Program-made: the position numbers and the translations under genes
DNA from: an uncultured Methylococcaceae bacterium
GTDB taxonomy: Bacteria; Pseudomonadota; Gammaproteobacteria; Methylococcales; Methylococcaceae
Reading direction: 5' to 3'
Assembly (NCBI GenBank): GCA_903859815.1
Contig: CAIOOA010000146.1
Span: forward strand, 1 to 44,189
Length of the DNA stretch: 44,189 bases
The notes under the pieces: generated by a model
The model's input: the letters and a program-made list of their open reading frames with translations, nothing else
Told to the model about the DNA's origin: nothing
Databases searched by the model: none
In this document: one piece after another, positions 24,938 through 33,474 of the stretch
How positions within the stretch are numbered: the first letter of the stretch is position 1
Layout of the letters: each line of letters starts with the position of its first letter

Positions 24938-25834
24938 ATGATCCCAATTAAAACCCTATACCTCGAAACCCGCCCCCAATATTTATTACTGTCTGTATTG
25001 CTGGTGATATTAGGGGCTAGTATTGCAGGATATTATGGATCGTTTGACTGGGGCAGATTTGCGCTCTGCCTGATCGGCTTAGTCTTGCTGCATATCAGTA
25101 CCAATGTACTCAACGACTATTTTGATTATTCCTCCGGCATTGATTTGGAAACCGAGCGCACCCCGTTTAATGGCGGCAGTGGGCTGTTGACCCAAGGCTT
25201 AATGACCCCCAAACAAACATTAATCTATGGCCTTGCTGCCTTTGCGCTGGCCGTACCTATTGGCGGGTATCTCGTGGGTCAAGTGGGCTGGTCGCTATTG
25301 CCTTTATTTCTGATTGGAGCCTTGTTTGTCCTGTTCAACTCTAGCCACATCACCCGCTTGGGCAATGGCTTGGGGGAATTATCTGCCGGTTTGGGTTTAG
25401 GTTTATTGCCAGTTTTCGGCACGGCATGGATCATCCATGGCAAACCCGAAACCGCTTTCCTGTATGCCGCCCTACCCTCTTGCATTTGGGTGGCCAATTT
25501 ACTGTTTTTGAATGAATTCCCAGATGAAAAGCCGGACAGAAACGGAGGGCGCAAAACCTTGGTGATTGAATTGGGTTTTGACAAAGCCCAACGCCTATAC
25601 ACCGGCTTGACTATGACATCTTTTGTTTGGATAGGGTTTTGCATACTCTTAGGGGTAATGCCGATGCCCTGCCTGATTGCCTTCTTGTCGTTGCCATTGG
25701 CGATTAAAGCGGTGAGATTGTCCCGCCAGCCGGATTTTGGCGGCGATTTCACCCAAGCCCAAGCCGCGAATGTGGGCTTGGTATTATCCGGGCATTTATT
25801 ATTGGCGTTGGGGTATTTTTGGGCGACGGTGTAG
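24938..25834 (+). CDS. UbiA superfamily prenyltransferase, MenA-like
   Basis: A 298-aa membrane enzyme starting at ATG 24938 (MIPIKTLYLETRPQYLLL); the frame extends upstream into the GDT1 gene but similarity starts here. The first Asp-rich motif NVLNDYFDYSSGID (about 62-75) and the second NEFPDEKPDRNGGRKTL (about 190-206) bind Mg-diphosphate of the prenyl donor. The length and sequence resemble 1,4-dihydroxy-2-naphthoate prenyltransferase (MenA) or related UbiA proteins. No other menaquinone gene is nearby, so the acceptor is uncertain. About nine membrane helices. A strong repeat hairpin follows 14 bp after the stop. Confidence 0.85.
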   Translation: MIPIKTLYLETRPQYLLLSVLLVILGASIAGYYGSFDWGRFALCLIGLVLLHISTNVLNDYFDYSSGIDLETERTPFNGGSGLLTQGLMTPKQTLIYGLAAFALAVPIGGYLVGQVGWSLLPLFLIGALFVLFNSSHITRLGNGLGELSAGLGLGLLPVFGTAWIIHGKPETAFLYAALPSCIWVANLLFLNEFPDEKPDRNGGRKTLVIELGFDKAQRLYTGLTMTSFVWIGFCILLGVMPMPCLIAFLSLPLAIKAVRLSRQPDFGGDFTQAQAANVGLVLSGHLLLALGYFWATV

Positions 25835-25848
25835 CCGGAATTGATGCG

Positions 25849-25904
25849 GGAGTGCAAGGCTTGCCTTGCGTGGGCATGTTCTGGCAAGGCAAGCCTTGCA
25901 CTCC
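25849..25904. repeat. Nested palindromic repeat hairpin
   Basis: Perfect 21-bp inverted arms (25849-25869 and 25884-25904) around a 14-nt loop. Each arm is GGAG (or CTCC) plus an inner palindrome TGCAAGGCTTGCCTTGC-like, so arms can fold on themselves or together. The architecture matches the repeats at 42665-42789 with different bases. It may also stop transcription from ubiA before the TIR gene 18 bp on. Confidence 0.85.
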
Positions 25905-25922
25905 AAACGTAATTTTTAGCAC

Positions 25923-27638
25923 ATGCATTTTGGGACAATCATGCAGTCAAATGGCGATTTCAAAGCTCAATTAGGGGATGCCAATCAACCCGGTTTGTCC
26001 AGCCCGGAACAGCGGCTGTCCAAACTGGTAGTCGGTGTCAACCCTTATGTCACGGGGACGAGCCTGCAAGCCAACTCGCCGGTTTTTTTTGGTAGGGAAC
26101 AAGCCTTGGGCGAAATCCTCGGCACGTTAAGAAGGCCGGAGCGGCCCGGTTGTGTCAGCGTGTTGGGTGAGCGGCGCATTGGCAAATCTTCGTTGCTGAA
26201 TCAAATCTATCAGGCACTCGCCGCAGAATCCGGCTTGGTCAGTGTCCATGCCACCGCGCAAAATTGGAACCATGACAGCCAGCAACAGTTTTACACCCGC
26301 ATCCATGCCTGTCTTGCCAATGCCTTGGGTCTTAGTGACGAGTCGGTGGAGGATTATCCCGGCTTACGGGATTTCCTGTTAAATCAAGCCAAGCAAGGCC
26401 GGCGCTTCGTGCTGTTGATAGACGAATTTGAGATCATGGCCGGCAACCCGGCGTTTGATGCCTATTTCTTCTCCAACCTCCGCGCCCTCGCCGACCGCCC
26501 TGAATACCGCTTAGGCTTTGTCACCAGCAGCCGCAAACCCTTGAAAGAACTCTGCGATGACCACAAGATTGAAGCCTCGTCGTTTTGGAATATTTTCGGG
26601 GTGACAAAAGTTTTGGGGCTGTTGGCTGAAGAAGAAGCGAGAGATTTGGTGGTGGAGGTGTTTGGGCGAAGCCTTGATTCCAATAAAGAAAGACCGACTC
26701 GGTTTTTAAAACCGAGTCGGTCTAGCGGTAGCGGTAGCCCGGATGGAGCCTCCGGCGGAATCCGGGGAATAGAGCAGCCACCTTCCCGTATTCCGCTTCG
26801 CTCCATACGGGCTACATGGGAGGAAGAAATCCGACCTTTGACCGGTTGCCACCCGGCGTTGATACAAATTGCCGCCGATGCCCATTGGAACGCCATCGTG
26901 GGCGGGTATAAGGTTGATGATTTAGCGGTCACGATGCGGGTGCGGGAATATCTGGAAGACTTTTGGATGAAATGCAACGAAGACAAAGCGGCGAAGACAA
27001 TACTGTTAACTGCTGCAAATGGGCAAGCGCCTAAACTCGATTACCGCGCAGCAAAACTCGTTCAACGTGGCTTATTGACGGCTGACTTGCAAACCTTCAG
27101 CTATTTGTTTAGCCAAGTGATCCTTGAGTCAAGTGCGGACGATGCCGGTTTTCCATTGATTCAAGCTGAGCCGACAAGCAACAACAAGCCATTATTCGAT
27201 GTCTTCCTCAGCCACAACAGCCAAGACAAACCCATCGTCCGGGAACTGGCGCAAGCGTTAGAGTCGCGCAATATAAAAGTATGGCTGGATGAAGAGCAGC
27301 TTATACCCGGTCGCCCTTGGCAAGAAGCCTTGGAAACCATCATCAAAACCACCCGAACGGTGGCGGTGTTGATAGGCAAGTCCGGTCTTGGCCCTTGGGA
27401 AGCCCCGGAAATGCGGGCTTGTTTGGAACAATTCGTCAAACGGAAATTGCCGGTGATTCCAGTCTTGCTGCCCGATGCCTCTATTACACCCGAATTGCCG
27501 TTATTTCTCCAAAGTTTTACTTGGGTTGATTTACGCGGCGGCTTGACAGAACAACTATTGGATAGATTAGAGTGGGGGATTACCGGCATTAAACCTTCGC
27601 CATCGCCAAGATATGGGAAAGAGGAAGGCAAGCAATGA
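25923..27638 (+). CDS. NTPase-TIR domain protein, candidate immune signalling component
   Basis: A 571-aa protein (a second possible start is Met7 at 25941). The NTPase module has NSPVFFGREQAL at about 54-65, P-loop GERRIGKSS (82-90) and the Walker B-like VLLIDEFE (about 163-170), an AAA_16/STAND-type arrangement. A predicted winged-helix region (about 335-400) follows. The C-terminal TIR domain (about 422-565) begins LFDVFLSHNSQDK, has VWLDEEQLIPG, and keeps the Glu in WEAPEM (Glu496) expected as the NADase catalytic residue. TIR NTPases sense infection and deplete NAD or make signal molecules in known systems. Residues 257-298 are encoded by inserted repeat DNA. Its stop overlaps the membrane-NTPase gene by 4 bp. 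Confidence 0.85.
   Translation: MHFGTIMQSNGDFKAQLGDANQPGLSSPEQRLSKLVVGVNPYVTGTSLQANSPVFFGREQALGEILGTLRRPERPGCVSVLGERRIGKSSLLNQIYQALAAESGLVSVHATAQNWNHDSQQQFYTRIHACLANALGLSDESVEDYPGLRDFLLNQAKQGRRFVLLIDEFEIMAGNPAFDAYFFSNLRALADRPEYRLGFVTSSRKPLKELCDDHKIEASSFWNIFGVTKVLGLLAEEEARDLVVEVFGRSLDSNKERPTRFLKPSRSSGSGSPDGASGGIRGIEQPPSRIPLRSIRATWEEEIRPLTGCHPALIQIAADAHWNAIVGGYKVDDLAVTMRVREYLEDFWMKCNEDKAAKTILLTAANGQAPKLDYRAAKLVQRGLLTADLQTFSYLFSQVILESSADDAGFPLIQAEPTSNNKPLFDVFLSHNSQDKPIVRELAQALESRNIKVWLDEEQLIPGRPWQEALETIIKTTRTVAVLIGKSGLGPWEAPEMRACLEQFVKRKLPVIPVLLPDASITPELPLFLQSFTWVDLRGGLTEQLLDRLEWGITGIKPSPSPRYGKEEGKQ
26691..26815. repeat. Two palindromic repeats inserted in frame within the TIR gene
   Basis: First unit: perfect 16-bp arms (26691-26706 and 26708-26723) with a one-base centre. 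Second unit: longer imperfect arms, about 26734-26766 (GTAGCCCGGATGGAGC...) and 26785-26815, whose ends GTAGCCC and GGGCTAC pair. The second resembles a dispersed palindrome common in methanotroph and related genomes as I recall it. Both lie inside the NTPase-TIR reading frame and keep it open, encoding a Ser/Gly/Pro/Arg-rich segment. Confidence 0.88.
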
Positions 27639-30600
27639 GTTTCAAGGCTGGCTTGATGCATGTCTTACGTCACTGTTGGTTGTGGCCCATTAGAATTTGG
27701 GTGCGTCCCTTAGATATGATGTATATGGTGGGAGAATATGGCGAATTAGAAGCATGGACTGCCGTAGTGGGGGGAGCAATTTGGGTTGGCCTTTTAGTAT
27801 TATGGATTTGGTTGGTAACGGAAGCAGTCAATCCGGTTGATTTTATATCGTACTATATCCTTGAAACTTGGCTTAGACTTTCTGCTATTGAATTTGTTTT
27901 TTTCTCATTTGTTGTTTGCTATTTTATTTTTTTCACTTATGCTCTCATTTACACAGTAGTTGCTTTTTTCGCTGATATATTTAGTAATCGATATTCTCGT
28001 TATATCACTTCTTTTAAGATTACTTCATATTCTTATTCCCCAGATGTAGGTGGTTCGGCTGTTATGGCTTTAATTGTTGCTACTCTTGCAGCAAGCGCAG
28101 GGTCATTTATCGTTATAATATACCTAGTTGAATGGTATCTAGATGTATATTTTAAAGAAACAATTACAAACTATCTTTTAAATAGTTTAAGTTTTATTTT
28201 TATGGTAATCAGTACATATTATATATGTAATAGAGTAACTCCTACAGAATGGGGTATATTTAGTTATTTTATTGCATTGCCTATTGCTGTTTTTTTTGGT
28301 TTTAATATTATCTATCTATATCTGTGGTTTGTTGTGATACTGGTTCTTTTTGTAATTTTTGGCGTTAATTTTATTTTTAATAATATAAATAATCTCTGGA
28401 AAATACAAAATCAAAAAGATTTTAACAAACTCTCGAATATATGGTCTAATTGGTTGACTTTAAAATTGTTATTTGCATTAATGATAATCTTAGCTTCATA
28501 TTTATTACAAACTGAAATCTCAGAAAATTATTCAAAGAAGGAGCTTTTTAGTATTATATTGATGCTTACGCCGTCATTAACTACAGGCTTGCTATTCTGG
28601 CCAATACTTGTATTAATCGGATTATGGCAATTCAGTAACCATCAAATGAACCGACATAATCAAAATACTTTTATTAACAGTCTGCCTTTTCAATGGCAAA
28701 GCTTTATATACCCACTCCCGGGTTTGCGATCATATCTGAAAGTTTTGAGCCGTTCCCAAGGATCAAAAGTAGCATTTTCTGCGATTCAAGCCTTACAATT
28801 TGCCAGTTTACAAATTACAGTAACACAAAAGGCAGCTTTCGATTTGGCGAGTCAGTCTGAAACCGCTTTGCCTTTTTGCGGATGTGTTGCAGTAAATACT
28901 AACTCTATTACCCTTACTCAACTCAGCATTACAGGTATTGCCGCACAGGCTGTTGCCGTCCTACGAAAAAAAAACGACTTAGAAGAAAAAAATCAACCAT
29001 TACTCCTATATGTGGGCGATTACCCTCCTAAAACTTCAATTACATTTAGTTTATTTCAAAATTATCTTCCTAGTTGGTTAGAAGAGTTCGAAATAGCCCG
29101 CAGTTCTGACTTGCCGACACGCATTAACTTTGCTTTAAAACAACTTGAAATCCGAATTGGGTTAGTGCAAGGGTATCAATTCCGCCAATTGCTAGAAGCT
29201 TGGTTGAATTATACAAATTGTGATGTATTTGGCATTATTCGCTTACCAAGGCTAATCGAACTTGGACAGCAAAAGTCAAAATTTAAATTGGCGTTAGAAA
29301 ACCCAACAGAAGCCGATTGGATAATGCAAGGATGGAATGTATTGAGGCGTATAGCATACATATTAAGCCCATTTAGACGATATAATGGATTATCCACACA
29401 AGATAACCGACGTTTATTTCTGAAAAATCGTATCAATGATTTGCAGTTAGTAGAATTTAATAAATGTTCACTGTATTGGCAAGAAATTGGCAAAGAATTA
29501 GCTGCACTTTGGGCTAAACGCTTAGAACAAGAAATCCAGCAAGCTCGAGAATGGCTGCGTTTGGAAATACGCTTGGCTCAAGTTCAGCTACCACTAGGAA
29601 TACAAACTCTACTCTTCATCATCAGCAACCCTACTCAAACTTCCGCTAGTAAACTGCGAATGACGGTAGAAGTTAATGAAGGACTGGAATGGCTTAATCG
29701 AGAAGGCATACGTGGTTTTCTGGAAGGCGGTGGTGAGGCTCAATTGCGTTTGGGATTGGAAACATTGAAAATTGGTTCGTTGCGCATTGCTGGAAAGTTG
29801 GAGGCAGAAGATTTCGCTAACAATGTGATCACCGTACCATTCGTGTTTCAAGTCCGCGTGGCGGAAGCGGGGAAGCCTTATAAGATTCCGCCATACCAGC
29901 CTTATGTCATCGGCGAGGGTTTGGGCGAAGACCGCACTTTCGTAGGCCGAGAGGATTTGCTGCACTGGCTGCGGGGCTTGTGGTTGCAACCGCAAGGCAA
30001 GCCCGCCGTGGCTTTGGTCGGTCAGCGGCGCATCGGCAAAACCAGCCTACTCAACAAGATCAGCCGTGACGGACTGCCAGACACCGGGCTGTTGCCGGTG
30101 CTGGTCAATGTGCAGGGTTTGACGGGGGATTATGATTTCCTTAATACGGTCGCCCGCGAGATGGCGGAACATCTGGAGATTGCCAAGCCGTTGCTGGACC
30201 GTGCCAATCCTTATCCCGATTTCAAGGATTTTCTGTTGGGGTTGAAACCGGATTTGAATGGACGGCGTTTCTTGTTAATGCTGGATGAGGCCGACTTGAT
30301 CCCGCAACGCGGTTTGGGCGAGGACTTGCCGGGGTTCTTGCGCGGGCTGATGCAAGAGCCACAATACCCGGTGTTGCTGCTGTTCTGCGGAACCCATGCG
30401 CTGAAACAGTTGGGGCGGGAGTATTATTCCATCCTGTTCAATACTGCGCAATTCCGCACGGTCAGCTATATGACTCAAGCCGAGTCTGCCCAAGTCTTGC
30501 AGAAACCGGCGGGGGAGTGGCTGGAATATGACCGGGCGGTGTTGGAAGAAGCGTATCGGCTCACCAAAGGGCAGCCTTTGCTACTACAAAGCATCGGCGC

Positions 30601-31018
30601 AAAGATCATCAACCATTTCGATGAAGAAACCCGGCAAGGCCGCAAGCGTCCCACCTTTGTAAATTTCAACGACCTGAACGCCGCCGCCGAGGATGTGGTG
30701 AAGCAGGGTAACGCGGCGTTTGAAAATCATTGGGAAAGCGTAGCCACCGCCGAGCATCGTTTCTTGGCCGGGTTGGCCTGGGCGACGGACGAAACCGACC
30801 GCTTGCAAATGGACATCATCGGCATCGAAGCGGCGTTAAGGGAAACCCGGTTGAGTATACCCGATGGCATGGCGTTCAAGATTGCGGAGCGTTTGAGCGA
30901 GGAGGATATCCTGACCCGCGCCGGACCAGACTACCGCTTTGCCGTGCCACTATACCGCCGTTGGGTGGCTTGGCGCTGGCCTATAGAAACGGTCAGTCAG
31001 GAGAGAACGGGGTCATGA
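27635..31018 (+). CDS. Multi-pass membrane protein with C-terminal NTPase, partner of TIR protein
   Basis: A 1127-aa protein. About eight or nine membrane helices occupy residues 35-330. A middle soluble region of unknown fold (about 350-640) is followed by a likely beta-sandwich (LRMTVEVNEGLEWL ... NNVITVPFVFQVRV, about 670-750). The C-terminal NTPase module has TFVGREDLL, P-loop GQRRIGKTS (796-804) and Walker B-like FLLMLDEAD, then a winged-helix-like end. The NTPase resembles that of the upstream TIR protein. Codons for roughly residues 65-650 are markedly AT-rich while the NTPase part is GC-rich. The 4-bp overlaps on both sides suggest co-translation. A membrane effector or sensor role is inferred. 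Confidence 0.82.
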   Translation: MSFKAGLMHVLRHCWLWPIRIWVRPLDMMYMVGEYGELEAWTAVVGGAIWVGLLVLWIWLVTEAVNPVDFISYYILETWLRLSAIEFVFFSFVVCYFIFFTYALIYTVVAFFADIFSNRYSRYITSFKITSYSYSPDVGGSAVMALIVATLAASAGSFIVIIYLVEWYLDVYFKETITNYLLNSLSFIFMVISTYYICNRVTPTEWGIFSYFIALPIAVFFGFNIIYLYLWFVVILVLFVIFGVNFIFNNINNLWKIQNQKDFNKLSNIWSNWLTLKLLFALMIILASYLLQTEISENYSKKELFSIILMLTPSLTTGLLFWPILVLIGLWQFSNHQMNRHNQNTFINSLPFQWQSFIYPLPGLRSYLKVLSRSQGSKVAFSAIQALQFASLQITVTQKAAFDLASQSETALPFCGCVAVNTNSITLTQLSITGIAAQAVAVLRKKNDLEEKNQPLLLYVGDYPPKTSITFSLFQNYLPSWLEEFEIARSSDLPTRINFALKQLEIRIGLVQGYQFRQLLEAWLNYTNCDVFGIIRLPRLIELGQQKSKFKLALENPTEADWIMQGWNVLRRIAYILSPFRRYNGLSTQDNRRLFLKNRINDLQLVEFNKCSLYWQEIGKELAALWAKRLEQEIQQAREWLRLEIRLAQVQLPLGIQTLLFIISNPTQTSASKLRMTVEVNEGLEWLNREGIRGFLEGGGEAQLRLGLETLKIGSLRIAGKLEAEDFANNVITVPFVFQVRVAEAGKPYKIPPYQPYVIGEGLGEDRTFVGREDLLHWLRGLWLQPQGKPAVALVGQRRIGKTSLLNKISRDGLPDTGLLPVLVNVQGLTGDYDFLNTVAREMAEHLEIAKPLLDRANPYPDFKDFLLGLKPDLNGRRFLLMLDEADLIPQRGLGEDLPGFLRGLMQEPQYPVLLLFCGTHALKQLGREYYSILFNTAQFRTVSYMTQAESAQVLQKPAGEWLEYDRAVLEEAYRLTKGQPLLLQSIGAKIINHFDEETRQGRKRPTFVNFNDLNAAAEDVVKQGNAAFENHWESVATAEHRFLAGLAWATDETDRLQMDIIGIEAALRETRLSIPDGMAFKIAERLSEEDILTRAGPDYRFAVPLYRRWVAWRWPIETVSQERTGS

Positions 31019-32523
31019 TCCTCCTCGTCACCCTCAATGCTCGCTACTCCCATGCCTCGCTTGGTTTGCGCTATCTGCTGGCAAACATGGGCGAGTTGGA
31101 ACCACAAACGAAGTTATTGGAATATATCATCAACTTGCGCCCACAAGATATGGCGGAAAAGTTGCTGGCGGAAAAACCGAGCATCATCGGGTTTGGGGTG
31201 TATATTTGGAATGTGGAGGACACTCAGCGGGTTGTTGCGATACTCAAACAAGTCGCCCCTGAAATTGTCATTGTGCTAGGCGGGCCTGAGGTCAGCCATG
31301 AAACAGACAGGCAGGTCATTGTTGAATTGGCGGATCATGTCATCACAGGCCCTGGGGATATAGCCTTTCCAGCACTGTGCCGACAACTATTACAGGGTAA
31401 AAACCCCGGCAAAATCATCCAAGCCGAACCGCCTCCCTTGGCACAGATCAAACTGCCCTACCGCCATTACACCGATGAGGACATTGCCAAGCGCACGCTT
31501 TATGTCGAAGCTTCGCGGGGTTGCCCGTTCAAATGCGAGTTTTGCCTGTCTTCGCTGGACAAGACCGCTTGGGGGTTTGAGCTGGATAGCTTTTTGGCAG
31601 AAATGCAACACCTCTATGACCGAGGCGCGAGGCAGTTCAAATTTGTGGATCGCACCTTCAACCTTAATGTCAAAACCAGCTTGCGCATCCTGGAGTTCTT
31701 CCTAGAACGCTTGGACGAACAAACGTTTTTGCATTTTGAAGTCATACCCGATCATCTGCCCGAACCTTTGAAAACTGCCCTAGCCCGTTTTCCGGCGGGT
31801 TCTTTACAGTTGGAAATCGGTGTCCAGACCTTCAACCCCATGGTGCAAAGCTTAATCAGCCGCAAACAAGACAATCCAAAAACCGAAGCCAATTTGCGCT
31901 GGCTGCGGGAACATACGAATGCCCATATCCATGCTGATTTAATCGTTGGCTTGCCGGGTGAGGATTTAGCTAGCTTTGCCAGTGGGTTTGATCGCTTAAT
32001 CCGAATCAACCCTCAAGAAATTCAGGTGGGTGTCCTCAAGCGACTGCGCGGTGCGCCCATCGCCCGTCATGAGCAAAACCACGGACTGCGCTTCAATCCG
32101 CATCCTCCTTACACTATCCTTAGCACTGACCCGTTGGATTTCATGACCATTCAACGCCTAAGCCGATTCGCACGATATTGGGAATTAGTGGGTAACAGTG
32201 GGCGTTTTAAACAAAGCAGGGAGTTGATTCTTGGTAGCGAACCATTTGCCAGATTCTTAAGTTTTTCCGATTGGGTATTTACAACGACGGGCCAGACCTA
32301 TGAAATCGCCCAAGATCGTTTATTTGATCTAGTATTCAACTGGTTGACGGGTGCAGCCAGAGAAAGCAGGGAAATTGCCTATGCTTCTTTGGAAGCTGAT
32401 TTTCTGAACAGTGGCATGCGCGGCATCCCTAAATTCCTGCAAGGGAAAATTGCCAAGATCAAGCCATCGATTCACCAACGTGACAGTGCTGCGGCCAGAC
32501 AACATAGGCATGTTGTCACTTGA
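31015..32523 (+). CDS. B12-binding domain radical SAM protein
   Basis: A 502-aa protein from the ATG at 31015, which overlaps the preceding stop by 4 bp and begins MILLVTLNARYSHASLGLRY as in the family. The N-terminal cobalamin-binding-like domain (about 1-130, with VLGGPEVS) precedes a radical SAM barrel with CPFKCEFC (CxxxCxxC, about 171-178) and a C-terminal domain of the DUF4080 type. These proteins are widespread in proteobacteria; the reaction is unknown to me. The overlap with the membrane-NTPase gene would place it in the same transcript, but the family also occurs alone, so the link may only reflect where the pair was inserted. Confidence 0.87.
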   Translation: MILLVTLNARYSHASLGLRYLLANMGELEPQTKLLEYIINLRPQDMAEKLLAEKPSIIGFGVYIWNVEDTQRVVAILKQVAPEIVIVLGGPEVSHETDRQVIVELADHVITGPGDIAFPALCRQLLQGKNPGKIIQAEPPPLAQIKLPYRHYTDEDIAKRTLYVEASRGCPFKCEFCLSSLDKTAWGFELDSFLAEMQHLYDRGARQFKFVDRTFNLNVKTSLRILEFFLERLDEQTFLHFEVIPDHLPEPLKTALARFPAGSLQLEIGVQTFNPMVQSLISRKQDNPKTEANLRWLREHTNAHIHADLIVGLPGEDLASFASGFDRLIRINPQEIQVGVLKRLRGAPIARHEQNHGLRFNPHPPYTILSTDPLDFMTIQRLSRFARYWELVGNSGRFKQSRELILGSEPFARFLSFSDWVFTTTGQTYEIAQDRLFDLVFNWLTGAARESREIAYASLEADFLNSGMRGIPKFLQGKIAKIKPSIHQRDSAAARQHRHVVT

Positions 32524-32546
32524 TGTTGTAACCTAAATTTAGAGGG

Positions 32547-32581
32547 CATTTCCGGCACAGTTAATGACAATGCCGGAAATG
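32547..32581. terminator. Hairpin between convergent genes
   Basis: Perfect 11-bp arms CATTTCCGGCA (32547-32557) and its complement (32571-32581), between the radical SAM stop and the PEP-CTERM stop. The symmetrical position fits a bidirectional terminator, but flanking T-runs are weak. Confidence 0.6.
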
Positions 32582-32589
32582 AATTGACA

Positions 32590-33381
32590 TCAAAACATGG
32601 AAAGCCGACGACGCCGACTCCAATTCACCATGCCAAGCAGTCCGCTGGCAAACAGGAAAATGGTGGATGGCTCGGGTATGGATTCCCCGTTACCCCTTGC
32701 TGAAACATTCAGGGTAATCCGATTAAACGACTCATTAGACGTTTGGAGTGTGTCTGGCAGCAGGGTAATCGAAAACAGTAAGGTATCATCCATAGCATCA
32801 TGAGGCGGTGCCAAAACACCCTTGGCATCGGCTGAAATGGTTTGATCCAAATAAACCTGCCCCAAGGTGTCAATCAGTCTGACAAACGCTTCGGCATAGG
32901 CATTTTCATTGCCTGGACGAGTAATTGATGCATTGGCTTCAATGTTGAACTTTAGGGAAAAGTCAATTTGCACGGTGTCTGTCGAGGATAGATTGCGCAA
33001 ATTAAACTCCCCCAACGAACTGTAGACAGTGTCAGCGAGGCTCCCCGATATAGTGGGATATACGTTCCCGTGAATATCTGAAACTTGATTCAACAAACCG
33101 GGGTCCGAAGCCGTGCTGCTTTGCAGGTCGATGACTCCATAATAGCTACTTTCGACATTACCGTGTTCTGTTTTACCCAGATTTTCAGTGTAAACGTTCC
33201 CGTCTACTGAAAGAACCGAGTTATCGCCAGGATTGTTTAGATTGGTGATCGTGTCGATGCTTAATAAAGCATCAGCAAAGGCATCATAATATGCCAAGGC
33301 GTGGGCATACCCGGCAAACAGGCTTAAGCTTAAAGCCAGTATGGTTTGTCGCATGGAGATGGGTATGGGATGGTATTTCAC
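32590..33381 (-). CDS. PEP-CTERM sorted exported protein
   Basis: A 263-aa secreted protein. The signal peptide is MRQTILALSLSLFAGYAHA preceded by nine residues. The GTG at 33381 is preferred as start because GGGGGAG lies 5 bases before it, while the ATG at 33354 has no ribosome binding site. The C-terminus is a classic PEP-CTERM tag: IPEPSTIFLFASGLLGM followed by an Arg cluster (WSRRRR). Such tags are cleaved by exosortase, and proteins are anchored or released with extracellular polysaccharide. The body is rich in Ser, Thr, Asp and Asn and looks beta-rich; no enzyme motif is seen. No exosortase gene is in the window. Confidence 0.85.
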   Translation of the reverse strand: MKYHPIPISMRQTILALSLSLFAGYAHALAYYDAFADALLSIDTITNLNNPGDNSVLSVDGNVYTENLGKTEHGNVESSYYGVIDLQSSTASDPGLLNQVSDIHGNVYPTISGSLADTVYSSLGEFNLRNLSSTDTVQIDFSLKFNIEANASITRPGNENAYAEAFVRLIDTLGQVYLDQTISADAKGVLAPPHDAMDDTLLFSITLLPDTLQTSNESFNRITLNVSARGNGESIPEPSTIFLFASGLLGMVNWSRRRRLSMF

Positions 33382-33415
33382 TTGCTCTCCCCCTTAAATG
33401 CTGTTGACTGGGTGT

Positions 33416-33448
33416 CACCATCCCCTGCCTAGAGGGCAGGGGATGGTG
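33416..33448. terminator. Strong GC-rich hairpin
   Basis: Perfect 14-bp arms (33416-33429 and 33435-33448, core CCCCTGCC/GGCAGGGG) with a 5-nt loop. It lies between the end of the HbpS-like gene and the start of the PEP-CTERM gene, both on the minus strand, so it could end HbpS-like transcription before the next gene. It may equally be a dispersed repeat. Confidence 0.6.
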
Positions 33449-33474
33449 CGTTCGCTTAAACTTGCCCTCAGAGA

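Noticed and set aside
30730-31014. Longer N-terminus for the radical SAM protein
   Set aside because: The extension lies inside the membrane-NTPase gene in another frame; the family start is MILLVTLNARYSH at 31015.
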